Shown: in pieces, positions 1 through 6,610 of the stretch
Position numbering within the stretch: the first letter of the stretch is position 1
Layout: every line of letters begins with the position of its first letter
Assembly: GCA_003695505.1 (NCBI GenBank)
Contig: RFIY01000195.1
Coordinates: 1 to 8,842 of the forward strand
Direction: 5' to 3'
DNA: 8,842 bases
Source of the DNA: Candidatus Dadabacteria bacterium
GTDB lineage: Bacteria > J088
The notes under the pieces: generated by a model
Told to the model about the DNA's origin: nothing
The model's input: the letters and a program-made list of their open reading frames with translations, nothing else
The model's database searches: none
Program-made: the position numbers and the translations under genes

Positions 1-915
1 CCGCATCACATTGCGCGGGATCTTGAGCGGCGTTCCCGGAATCCGCAGCGAGCGCACGAACAGCACGAAAAAGAAGTGGGAATGTTGCTCGTCCTGCGGG
101 ATGATGCTGACGAAATGTTTGATGTAATCGTCGGTATTGGACCAGTTGTACGGGTACTGGTAACCGAGTCGCATCAGACCCGACTGCGTCTGATCCCGAT
201 CCATGAACGCATCGAGCAATTTGCCGGCGCCGATTTCGGCCTGATAGGCGATCTCGACCAGGTCGCGATCCGGGTGTTCATCACACTGGACCAGCTTCGG
301 TTTGCTGAACGGCTGGTACTTGCGGTGCAGGTACCCGTGCGTGTAATCGCTGACGTTCTCGAGCACCATCGAGTGATGCGCGACCCAGTTGTACTCCTTC
401 GGCACCATCGTCCAGCCTGACCCCGGTTCGGCCTCGGGCAGTTGCGGCAGCGGCACGCTGTCGGCCAGCTCCGGATCGCCGGGAAAGATCCAGATCAGCC
501 CATAGCGCTCGACGACCGGCACACGCGGGACCCGGAATTTCGGATCGTCGTGCCCGAACGTCTCATGCCAGATGTCGATGACCTCGCCGTCCCGATTGTA
601 CTTCCAGCCGTGGTACTGGCAGACCAGGTCGCAACCATCGACGAGGCCCGATTCGCTCAGCCGCACCTGGCGGTGCGCGCAGCGGTTCTCCATCGCACCG
701 ACCCGGCCATCCTTGCCGCGATAGAGCACGATCGAGCGCTTCCAGAAAACGATCTCGCGGATCTCACCACGTTTCAGGTCGCGCGAAATCGCGGCGATGT
801 ACCAGTAGTTGGGATCAAGACCCGCCGCACGGACCTTGTGATAGCGCGTTTTCGCCTCCGCAAACGAAGGCGGTGCGGGCAACCGCGGCTCGACAGGGAT
901 CGTTGCTTTGACCAT
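1..915 (-). CDS. Rieske non-heme iron oxygenase, alpha subunit (C-terminus off window)
   Basis: Terminal component of a Rieske oxygenase: it takes electrons from a reductase or ferredoxin (not in this window) and inserts oxygen into an organic, usually cyclic, substrate in the cytoplasm. The visible 305 residues contain the Rieske [2Fe-2S] motif Cys79-x-His81-x17-Cys99-x2-His102, and the mononuclear-iron site begins at residues 186-197 (EN-x2-D190-x2-H193-x3-H197). The third iron ligand, usually a C-terminal Asp, lies beyond the edge, so the gene is partial because of the window, not visibly broken. The ATG at 915 has GGAG seven bases upstream. The gene is divergent from a TetR-family regulator across a 75-base AT-rich gap with a perfect palindrome, suggesting repression relieved by the substrate. 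The neighbouring 3beta-HSD-like dehydrogenase hints at a steroid, terpenoid or other alicyclic/aromatic substrate, but this is inference. Family assignment is secure; specificity is unknown. Confidence 0.93.
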   Translation of the reverse strand, partial: MVKATIPVEPRLPAPPSFAEAKTRYHKVRAAGLDPNYWYIAAISRDLKRGEIREIVFWKRSIVLYRGKDGRVGAMENRCAHRQVRLSESGLVDGCDLVCQYHGWKYNRDGEVIDIWHETFGHDDPKFRVPRVPVVERYGLIWIFPGDPELADSVPLPQLPEAEPGSGWTMVPKEYNWVAHHSMVLENVSDYTHGYLHRKYQPFSKPKLVQCDEHPDRDLVEIAYQAEIGAGKLLDAFMDRDQTQSGLMRLGYQYPYNWSNTDDYIKHFVSIIPQDEQHSHFFFVLFVRSLRIPGTPLKIPRNVMR

Positions 916-947
916 GGGGGCGCTCCAGGACAAGGGATCGTTCGAAA

Positions 948-967
948 TGGAAAATTGCAATTTTCCA
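948..967. promoter_or_regulatory. Perfect 20-bp palindrome, probable TetR-family operator
   Basis: TGGAAAATTGCAATTTTCCA is its own exact reverse complement and sits in the 75-base gap between the divergent oxygenase and tetR-type genes. TetR regulators commonly bind such dyads beside their own gene. The site abuts the predicted oxygenase -10 and start point and overlaps the predicted -35 of the regulator gene, so one bound dimer pair could silence both. The palindrome is seen directly; its binding partner is inferred. Confidence 0.75.
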
Positions 968-976
968 AAAGATAAT
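948..976 (+). promoter_or_regulatory. Predicted promoter of the TetR-family gene
   Basis: TGGAAA (948-953) and GATAAT (971-976) are separated by 17 bases and match the sigma70 -35 and -10 consensus at 4/6 and 5/6 positions. The predicted start near 983 would leave a leader of only about eight bases, which agrees with the lack of a Shine-Dalgarno sequence before the ATG at 991. The -35 falls inside the palindrome, consistent with autorepression. Prediction only. Confidence 0.45.
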
Positions 977-997
977 ATAAATTACTTGCTATGTCAA
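969..997 (-). promoter_or_regulatory. Predicted sigma70 promoter of the Rieske oxygenase gene
   Basis: On the minus strand a consensus -35 TTGACA (997-992) is followed after 17 bases by TATCTT (974-969), which matches 4 of 6 positions of the -10 consensus. Transcription would start near 962, inside the palindrome at 948-967. The -35 box lies within the first codons of the divergent regulator gene. Predicted from spacing and consensus only. Confidence 0.5.
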
Positions 998-1773
998 ACG
1001 CATCGACCCAGCCCCCCTCAAAACGAGATCGCCTGCGCAGCGCGCGGGACGAGATGTACCGCGACCTGATCATCGCCGCCGGCGAGGAAACGTTTGCGGC
1101 GCACGGTTTCGACGACACGAAGATGCAGGACATCGCCAGTGCGGCTGGCGTGTCGCTGAAGACCGTCTACAAGTACTTCCCCGGCAAGCAGGAACTCTAT
1201 CAGGCGATCAAGACACGGCGTGGCGGCGAACTGGTCGCCGAGGTCGAGCGGGCGGTCGGACGCCTCGCCGGCGACTTCCCGCGCGAGCCGCTGCGGGTCA
1301 TGTTGACCGGCATGGAAACGCATCTGCGCTTCTTCATGAGTCACCCCGGCTATCTGCAGATCATCCTGCGCGAAGGCTACATCTGGTTCGAGCAACGCGC
1401 GCGGCAGGACCCCGGCCAGGAAGAGCTCTGGCAGCGCGGCCGCCAGGTGATGGAGGCACTGTTCGCCTTTGGCATCGAAACCGGCCTGTTCGTGCCCCAG
1501 CCCGTCGACGCGATGGTCGCGCATCTGATCTCGCTGCAACAGACGCGGCTCGCGACCTGGGTCGCCGCCGGCATGGAAGATGGCCCGGAAACTGTCATCG
1601 CCGCGGCGCAGGCCGAGTTCGTCCGCTTCTTCTGCGTGCCGGCGCTGGCGTCGGCCGTGCTGTCTCCGGATGGCAGTCGCGTCATCGACGCGGTCACGCG
1701 GCCGACCGAATTGCTCAGCCGCTACCGCAAACAGCCACCGGAACTGCACGTCCCCGTACCCACCCCATCCTGA
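991..1773 (+). CDS. TetR/AcrR-family transcriptional regulator
   Basis: A 260-residue DNA-binding regulator, slightly longer than most of its family (about 190-220). The N-terminal TetR domain spans roughly residues 22-70, with the helix-turn-helix at 46-63 (QDIASAAGVSLKTVYKYF), the characteristic TVYKYF end of the recognition helix, and FPGKQEL after it. The rest is helical and divergent, as expected for a ligand-binding and dimerisation domain; the last 35 or so residues are Pro- and Arg-rich and may be disordered. No Shine-Dalgarno precedes the ATG at 991; an alternative ATG at 1054 (residue 22) would still keep the HTH. It is divergent from the oxygenase gene and 31 bases upstream of the dehydrogenase gene, so it probably represses the oxygenase through the palindrome at 948-967 and is likely cotranscribed with the dehydrogenase. 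The ligand is unknown. Confidence 0.95.
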   Translation: MSNASTQPPSKRDRLRSARDEMYRDLIIAAGEETFAAHGFDDTKMQDIASAAGVSLKTVYKYFPGKQELYQAIKTRRGGELVAEVERAVGRLAGDFPREPLRVMLTGMETHLRFFMSHPGYLQIILREGYIWFEQRARQDPGQEELWQRGRQVMEALFAFGIETGLFVPQPVDAMVAHLISLQQTRLATWVAAGMEDGPETVIAAAQAEFVRFFCVPALASAVLSPDGSRVIDAVTRPTELLSRYRKQPPELHVPVPTPS

Positions 1774-1804
1774 CCCGCCCAAACGTTTTCCCGGAGCTTG
1801 TGCA

Positions 1805-2833
1805 ATGAATGAATCGACTCCCCAACGCGTCCTGATCACCGGCGGCAACGGCTTTGTCGGCCGCCATCTCGTCAACCGCTTCGCCGACCGTGGCGACCAG
1901 GTCACGGTCTTCGACGTCGGCCCGGAGCCGCCGCGCGGCGATGTCGCCTATGTATCGGGCGACATCCGCGATGCCGACGTCGTCGACCGCATCTGCCAGA
2001 ACCAGGACATCATCATCCACAACGCATCGGTCGTCCACACCAAGCAGAACCGCGAGAAGGATGTCTGGGACATCAACTTCGGCGGCACGCGCCATCTTGC
2101 CGAAGCCGCGCGCAAACATGGCGTCGGGCGGATCGTCTATGTCAGCTCCGCGAGCGTCGTCTACGACGGCGGCGACATCGAAAACGGCGACGAGTCGCTC
2201 CCCTACCCGACGACGTCACAGGCCCCGTACGCCGACAGCAAGATCGCCGCGGAAAAGATGCTGCTCGAACTCAACGGCGACGACATCGCAACCGTGTCGA
2301 TCCGGCCGCACGTCGTCTTCGGCCCCGGCGACAACCGCTTTCTGCCGGCCATTCTCGAACGCGCCTACAAGGGCCGCCTGCGTTACAAGGTCGGTCGCGG
2401 GGACAAGCTGTCGGATTTTACCTGGGTCGGCAATCTCGTCGATGCCATCGAGGCAGCCACCGACCGCCTCGCGCCGGGCAGCCCGGTCGCCGGCGAGGCG
2501 TACTTCGTCACCAACGGCGAGCCGATGCCGTTTTTCGACTTCGCCAACAAGGTGCTCGCCGCGCTCGACCTGCCCCAGGTACGACGCAGCGTCCCGGCCT
2601 GGCTGGCCTACGGCGCGGCGGCGACCGTCGAATTCATGGACACGCTGCGCGGCGGCACGCTCGGCGTCGAGACCGGCATGACGCGCTTCGCGGTCCGCTA
2701 CATGTGTACCCACCACTACTTCAGCATCGACAAGGCGCGCCGCGACCTCGGCTATGAACCAAAGGTCTCGATCGACGAAGGCATACGACAGACGGTCGCG
2801 TCATTGCGCGCCGAAGGTCGCATCGCAGCATAA
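1805..2833 (+). CDS. 3beta-hydroxysteroid dehydrogenase-like NAD(P)-dependent epimerase/dehydratase family protein
   Basis: A 342-residue extended short-chain dehydrogenase. Residues 9-19 form the first strand and glycine-rich nucleotide loop (TGGNGFVG at 12-19), and an acidic Asp37 at the end of the second strand favours NAD over NADP. The catalytic set is visible: Ser114/115 (VSSAS), Tyr142 and Lys146 (YADSK). The IRPHVVFGPGD stretch near 166-176 is typical of 3beta-HSD/isomerase and UDP-sugar epimerase relatives, and the C-terminal half resembles the 3beta-HSD branch. The ATG at 1805 is chosen because GGAG lies eight bases upstream; the reading frame stays open further upstream but only inside the regulator gene. 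It follows the regulator by 31 bases. Likely role: oxidising a hydroxyl group on a sterol-like or other alicyclic compound in the same pathway as the Rieske oxygenase. A sugar or olefin-pathway (OleD-like) role cannot be excluded. Confidence 0.88.
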   Translation: MNESTPQRVLITGGNGFVGRHLVNRFADRGDQVTVFDVGPEPPRGDVAYVSGDIRDADVVDRICQNQDIIIHNASVVHTKQNREKDVWDINFGGTRHLAEAARKHGVGRIVYVSSASVVYDGGDIENGDESLPYPTTSQAPYADSKIAAEKMLLELNGDDIATVSIRPHVVFGPGDNRFLPAILERAYKGRLRYKVGRGDKLSDFTWVGNLVDAIEAATDRLAPGSPVAGEAYFVTNGEPMPFFDFANKVLAALDLPQVRRSVPAWLAYGAAATVEFMDTLRGGTLGVETGMTRFAVRYMCTHHYFSIDKARRDLGYEPKVSIDEGIRQTVASLRAEGRIAA

Positions 2834-2859
2834 TCGCCGGCCAGAGACGCTTGTCGAAC

Positions 2860-3702
2860 TCAGGCCGCACCGCCCGCTGCCGCGGGATGGATCAGCAGAC
2901 GAATGATCGACCCGACCGCCCACAACGTCGCCCACAGGACCGTCTGGGTCGGCCCGACCGGCCAGTCCAGTACATAGGCCAGAAAAAATCCGCCGGCCGC
3001 TCCAGTAACCGCGACCACAACCGTCACGGCCGGCAACACCGCGAAACGGCGAACAAGCTGCGCCGCTGCACCCGATGCGACGACCGCAGCGGCAAAGGTT
3101 GGCAGCAAACCGACAGTACTCGCTGAAAGCGCGATCAACGCGCCCCCCAGCACATCTCCGGCGACCCGCAGCATGCGCACCGGCAGGCCGCGCACCCGCG
3201 CGGCCTCGGGGAAAAAATACACGGCCGCGAGCCCCCGGCTCCAGAACGTAAAGCCACACAGTCCAATGGCGCCCAGAAGAATCCCGACAACGCCCTCTGC
3301 AGTGGAAACAAGTACTGCCGACCCCATCAATGCGGAATTGATATCGTGCGCCTCGTGGGGCAACTGCTGGATGCCGATCACCGTCAACCCGGTCATGCCC
3401 GCGTACAGCAACGCGGTCAACCAGGCATCACTGGCCGCGTCGGCGCGACGTCGGCCAAAGACATAGCCGAGGACCGCTCCCGCGACAATGGCCGCGAACT
3501 GGGGATGCACGAGCTGTTCGAGGCCAAGCGCGAACGTCGCCACGACGGCCAGTGTTCCCCCCTGCGCCACGGTCAGATTGACAAACGCCATGCCGCGATA
3601 CGCGTAGAACACGCCCATCGCGGCCATCCCGGCGAGCAGGATCGTGCTGACGAGCGCCGGAAACCAGAAAAACTGCAGAAAGGTCTGGATCATGTCGCTC
3701 AT
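2860..3702 (-). CDS. Zinc/manganese-type ABC transporter permease (ABC-3 / ZnuB family)
   Basis: A 280-residue inner-membrane permease, the usual size for ZnuB/MntB/TroC proteins. Several hydrophobic segments are evident (about residues 13-34, 50-62, 68-83, 94-111, 125-151, 183-213, 222-246, 255-270). Family landmarks include YRGMAFVNLTVAQGGT at 35-50 and INSALMGSAVLVS at 121-133. Where many ZnuB proteins have a Ser-His-Ala element in the second region, this one has TVAQGG, so the substrate may differ or the protein belongs to a separate branch. The ATG at 3702 is preferred because it overlaps the ATPase stop (ATGA) and has a strong AGGAGG seven bases upstream; the frame also opens further upstream within the ATPase gene. 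It is the last gene of the metal operon and ends 26 bases from the convergent dehydrogenase gene. It would move the metal through the inner membrane using energy from the ATPase. Confidence 0.92.
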   Translation of the reverse strand: MSDMIQTFLQFFWFPALVSTILLAGMAAMGVFYAYRGMAFVNLTVAQGGTLAVVATFALGLEQLVHPQFAAIVAGAVLGYVFGRRRADAASDAWLTALLYAGMTGLTVIGIQQLPHEAHDINSALMGSAVLVSTAEGVVGILLGAIGLCGFTFWSRGLAAVYFFPEAARVRGLPVRMLRVAGDVLGGALIALSASTVGLLPTFAAAVVASGAAAQLVRRFAVLPAVTVVVAVTGAAGGFFLAYVLDWPVGPTQTVLWATLWAVGSIIRLLIHPAAAGGAA

Positions 3703-4403
3703 AGCGCCCCCTCCTCGGCAAACATCGCCTCCGCGGCTGGCCACACGGATTCGGTGGAGCCCGCGATGACCTGTCCGGCATGGCGATTCAACAGCAGCAG
3801 ATTCGACGCGAATGCCCGTGCAGATGTCAGAAAATGGGTAATCATGACGACGGTCGTCCGATGCCGTCGGGCATATTCAGCCAGCAGGCGCATCACCGCG
3901 GCTTCACCGCGCCGATCCAGCGCGCTTGTCGGCTCGTCCAGAAACAGGCAGTCGGGCGCGGCGACGAGTGCCCCCGCCAGGGCAGCACGCTGATATTCCC
4001 CGCCGCTGAGTTTTTCGAGGGGATGATCCAGCAGGCCCTCCAGGGCGAACTCCGCACTGATGGCTTCGATGCGCTCGCGCACGTCGCGCCGGAGGAAAGG
4101 ACGCCGCCAGCTATGGTTGCGGTCGCACTGCAATTGCAGGAAGTCGCGCGTCGTCATCGGCATTCTTCCGGTCCGGTACCGCCCCTGCGGCAGGTAGCTG
4201 TTGCGAACGTGTGCCGGTTGGAGATACCTCCCCGAAACCGGCGGAATCAACCCGAGCAGGGTCTGCATCAGCGTCGACTTCCCGGCGCCATTTGGCCCGA
4301 GAATCGCCCAGATCTCGCCCTCCATGACCTCAAGATCGAGTGGAGGAAGCAGCGGCGTGCCGCCGTAGCCGACGACGAGTGCCTGCGCGGCCAGTGCGCT
4401 CAC
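3699..4403 (-). CDS. Zinc/manganese-type ABC transporter ATP-binding protein (ZnuC/MntA-like)
   Basis: A 234-residue cytoplasmic ATPase with every motif of an active ABC subunit: Walker A GPNGAGKST at 36-44, Q-loop Gln73, signature LSGGE at 132-136, Walker B CLFLDEP at 152-158 with catalytic Glu157, D-loop SALD at 160-163 and switch His190. It starts with GTG at 4403, which overlaps the stop of the binding-protein gene by four bases (GTGA), and its stop overlaps the permease ATG (ATGA); this implies translational coupling. Sequence alone cannot separate zinc from manganese or iron subfamilies. The operon partners (TroA-type binding protein, ABC-3 permease, porin-like protein) make a divalent transition metal the likely cargo. 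Confidence 0.95.
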   Translation of the reverse strand: MSALAAQALVVGYGGTPLLPPLDLEVMEGEIWAILGPNGAGKSTLMQTLLGLIPPVSGRYLQPAHVRNSYLPQGRYRTGRMPMTTRDFLQLQCDRNHSWRRPFLRRDVRERIEAISAEFALEGLLDHPLEKLSGGEYQRAALAGALVAAPDCLFLDEPTSALDRRGEAAVMRLLAEYARRHRTTVVMITHFLTSARAFASNLLLLNRHAGQVIAGSTESVWPAAEAMFAEEGAL

Positions 4404-5299
4404 GGTGCCGCTTCCTCGATCGAACGCATCAGCGCCTCGATCCGCTCCAGGTAACTTTGCCCGGGGCTGGCTCCGCCGCTGATGACGACCAGTGGAATGT
4501 CGAGTTTGTCGGCCAGCAGACGCGTCAGCTTGTCGGGATAATACGCCTCCTGAAGGATCATGGCGGCGGGATTGCTGTCTTGCAGATGGACAAGTTCGAC
4601 GAGCCGTTTCGGACTGGGCGGAATGCCTGGCTTGGGTTCAACGGTGGCCGTCTGCGTCATGCCGAGCCAGTCTTCGAGATAGCTCAGCGATTGATGATAG
4701 GCCAGCACGCTGAGATGCTTCTGGCGCAGGTTTGCGGCTCGTGCCAGCAATGGTCTGGCCGCATCGATCAGTTGCGCCAGCCTTTGTGAAAATAAGGTCT
4801 TCTGCTGAGGCGCGAGCTGGCTCAGACGTTCAGCAAGGCGACGCGCGACGGTCAGTCCCTGCCGCAGGTCCGTGAGGTAATGTGGATTGCCGAGCGGATG
4901 CACGTCTCCCTGGCTACGATCAGCCATGCCGGCCTCAAGAACCGCGATCCCCTCGGAAGCGTCGAAGTATGCCGGATTGCCACGGATCAACGCGGGATTC
5001 CGTGCTGCACGGATCAGCGATGGCAACCAGCCGATCTCAAGGTCGAGCCCATTGAGTACGAGCAGGTCGGCACGATGCAGTTCGACTGCATAACTCGGCC
5101 GGGGATCGACGAAATGTGGATCCTCGTCCGGGGATGCGAGCACGGTCACCCTGACTGCGTCACCGCCGATATCGCGCACCAGCGCACCCAGATCGGGCAA
5201 CGTGGCGACCACTTGCAGCGGCGCCGCGGCGGCACGCGTTGCAACCGAACAAAGGAACACAATCAGTGCAATGAAAACAGGAAAGCTTCGGGTATGCAT
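4400..5299 (-). CDS. Periplasmic metal-binding protein of a ZnuA/TroA-type ABC importer
   Basis: A 299-residue cluster A-I solute-binding protein that delivers a divalent metal to the permease. An N-terminal signal peptide (residues 1 to about 26, hydrophobic 7-20, Ala-rich cleavage region) targets the periplasm. Expected metal ligands are His62 (DPHF), His140 (GNPHY) and His202 (AYHQS); the family landmarks NGLDLE-x-WL at 83-92 and EPKPGIPPSP at 221-230 are also present. The fourth ligand, usually a C-terminal Asp/Glu, is missing: the region 270-283 reads VVISGGASPG with no acidic residue. The His-rich loop of classical ZnuA is also absent. In-frame ATGs lie at 5308, 5305 and 5299; I chose 5299 because AGGA is eight bases upstream of it, while it almost touches the first ATG. 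The gene starts only a few bases after the porin-like gene. Zinc or manganese is the most likely substrate. Confidence 0.92.
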   Translation of the reverse strand: MHTRSFPVFIALIVFLCSVATRAAAAPLQVVATLPDLGALVRDIGGDAVRVTVLASPDEDPHFVDPRPSYAVELHRADLLVLNGLDLEIGWLPSLIRAARNPALIRGNPAYFDASEGIAVLEAGMADRSQGDVHPLGNPHYLTDLRQGLTVARRLAERLSQLAPQQKTLFSQRLAQLIDAARPLLARAANLRQKHLSVLAYHQSLSYLEDWLGMTQTATVEPKPGIPPSPKRLVELVHLQDSNPAAMILQEAYYPDKLTRLLADKLDIPLVVISGGASPGQSYLERIEALMRSIEEAAP

Positions 5300-5317
5300 G
5301 GTCATCATCCTGACGGC

Positions 5318-6517
5318 TCAGAAGGAATGGGCGCCGTGGGCACCGGCAACGAGTTCAAATCCGAGATCCACCGTCCAGCCTTCATGGCCTGCCGGTGAAT
5401 GTGATTCGAACCCCTCGATTCTGAATTTGGAGAACTCGCTCGGCCGGAATGCGATCGCGAGGCCCGAACGCTGTGTCAACGCTTCGCCCTGGCTACGCTG
5501 ATGCAGCCATTCGTGGCGCAAGGATCCCAGCCAGCGTTGGGCAAAATGAATATCGACCAGTTCATAACCGGCGATATCCAGTTTGCCGTTGGCCGGCGTC
5601 TGCGCGCGACGCCCGGCAGCTTCGACGGTCAGCGCCAGGTAGCGGCCCTCCTCGTTGTTCTTGCGCGAGCGCCATTTTGCGTACAGATCCGCGCCCAACC
5701 ATTGCAGGCGGGCAAACGACGGCCCACTCTGCGCCGCCCAGACGCCGACGTTACCAGCCAGCGCATCCATCGGGGTAAACGACGCCTCGTTACGAAGCAG
5801 GTAGAACTGCCTGCGGAACCATCCTCCGGGCCCGGTCGGCGCCGTCGTCGGTGCCAGGCCGAGCTCGTCGGCGAGTTCATCGGCGGCAGCCTGGTCCGCG
5901 GCGACAGCCTGCAGGGTGTCGTAGAACGGCAACGGTGTGAGCCACGACAGTTCAACCCCCAGGCTGCTGAGACTCTCCGCACCAAGCAGGCCCGAGCGCA
6001 ACAACGATGCCTTGCCAAATGACCAGCTATGCAAATGCGTGGCATTCTCGCGCCCGGCGGCCCATTTGACCTTGCCGAAACGGCTCTGCAGCCCCGCTGG
6101 CAGGGCGCGTGTCGTCCCATACGCCTCTTCGATCTCGAACCCTTCAAGCGTGAACACCATAGCCATGAAATATTCAAGATAGGGATCGACCGGACTTTGC
6201 ACCGACAGCTCGATCTGCTGCAGAGTGAATCCGTTCTTGACGGGGTCGTGGTCGGTCGAGAACTGATCAACGACCGGGTTCCCGTCACCGACGGAAACCG
6301 CGGCATCAGCAATGAAACTGATCGCGGGATTCATCAGATTCAGCGCGGTGCTGCGGAATCCCGAAGATGAATCGGATGGTTGTTCAGGCGCACTGCTGAC
6401 TGCCGCGGAAAAGGCTTCGAGAAGCTCTTCATCCGTCTCCGCCCACGCAGCCGCAGGCCCCGCAAGGAGCAGCGCCATGGCAAGAACCGGCCACGGCCTT
6501 GAACACATATTCAACAT
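5318..6517 (-). CDS. Metal-operon-associated porin-like outer-membrane protein
   Basis: A 399-residue predicted outer-membrane beta-barrel. Residues 1-26 form a signal peptide with a good cleavage site (AWA before ETDEE). A short Ser/Glu-rich linker follows, then alternating strands to a C-terminal Phe, the usual barrel-assembly signal. I recognise the general pattern (NPAISF, DPYLEYFMAMV, EIEEAYGTTRALPAGLQSRFGK, HLHSW) from uncharacterised proteins often encoded beside zinc/manganese ABC importers. Histidines cluster near the end (HSPAGHEG, GAHGAHSF). It lies between the small His-rich protein gene and the binding-protein gene on the same strand, which suggests a passage for metal or a metal complex across the outer membrane. 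There is no TonB box or plug domain that I can see. ATG 6517 gives a clean signal peptide; ATG 6508 is a close alternative, and the frame also opens upstream to 6604. Function is inferred from context. Confidence 0.82.
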   Translation of the reverse strand: MLNMCSRPWPVLAMALLLAGPAAAWAETDEELLEAFSAAVSSAPEQPSDSSSGFRSTALNLMNPAISFIADAAVSVGDGNPVVDQFSTDHDPVKNGFTLQQIELSVQSPVDPYLEYFMAMVFTLEGFEIEEAYGTTRALPAGLQSRFGKVKWAAGRENATHLHSWSFGKASLLRSGLLGAESLSSLGVELSWLTPLPFYDTLQAVAADQAAADELADELGLAPTTAPTGPGGWFRRQFYLLRNEASFTPMDALAGNVGVWAAQSGPSFARLQWLGADLYAKWRSRKNNEEGRYLALTVEAAGRRAQTPANGKLDIAGYELVDIHFAQRWLGSLRHEWLHQRSQGEALTQRSGLAIAFRPSEFSKFRIEGFESHSPAGHEGWTVDLGFELVAGAHGAHSF

Positions 6518-6537
6518 GGAAACATCCAGTATTTGAT

Positions 6538-6556
6538 GGAACCCTGTCAGGGTTCC
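6538..6556. repeat. Perfect 9-1-9 inverted repeat before the porin-like gene
   Basis: GGAACCCTG-T-CAGGGTTCC: two exact nine-base arms around one base, located 21 bases upstream of the ATG at 6517 and 55 bases past the stop of the His-rich protein gene. As RNA it could fold into an eight-base-pair stem with a three-base loop. As DNA it has the geometry of a Fur/Zur-type operator, though its GC-rich sequence does not match the AT-rich consensus I know. It could also be an mRNA-processing or partial-termination hairpin that sets relative expression in the operon. No U-run follows it on the minus strand. Confidence 0.7.
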
Positions 6557-6610
6557 GCTTTCGCAACAGGTTCCCGATGGCGCACGCCACCGGGACATCG
6601 ACAAGGACTG

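Noticed and set aside
76-975. Plus-strand open frames of 114 and 177 residues opposite the oxygenase gene
   Set aside because: They lie antisense to a clear Rieske coding region, have no family motifs and arise from GC-rich codon bias.
1580-1804. N-terminal extension of the dehydrogenase frame
   Set aside because: The extra 75 residues are Arg/Ser-rich, overlap the regulator gene in another frame, and the internal ATG at 1805 has a good Shine-Dalgarno just before the Rossmann fold.
1018-1905. A 295-residue minus-strand frame across the regulator gene
   Set aside because: Antisense to a well-supported TetR gene; composition (Arg, Asp, His, Gln rich) is typical of a shadow frame, and no ribosome site or domain is seen.
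1854-2681. A 275-residue Ser/Arg/Thr-rich frame within the dehydrogenase gene
   Set aside because: Low-complexity out-of-frame translation of a clear dehydrogenase.
2834-2859. Terminator between the convergent dehydrogenase and permease genes
   Set aside because: The 26-base gap has only a CCGGCC self-complement and no stem with a U-run.
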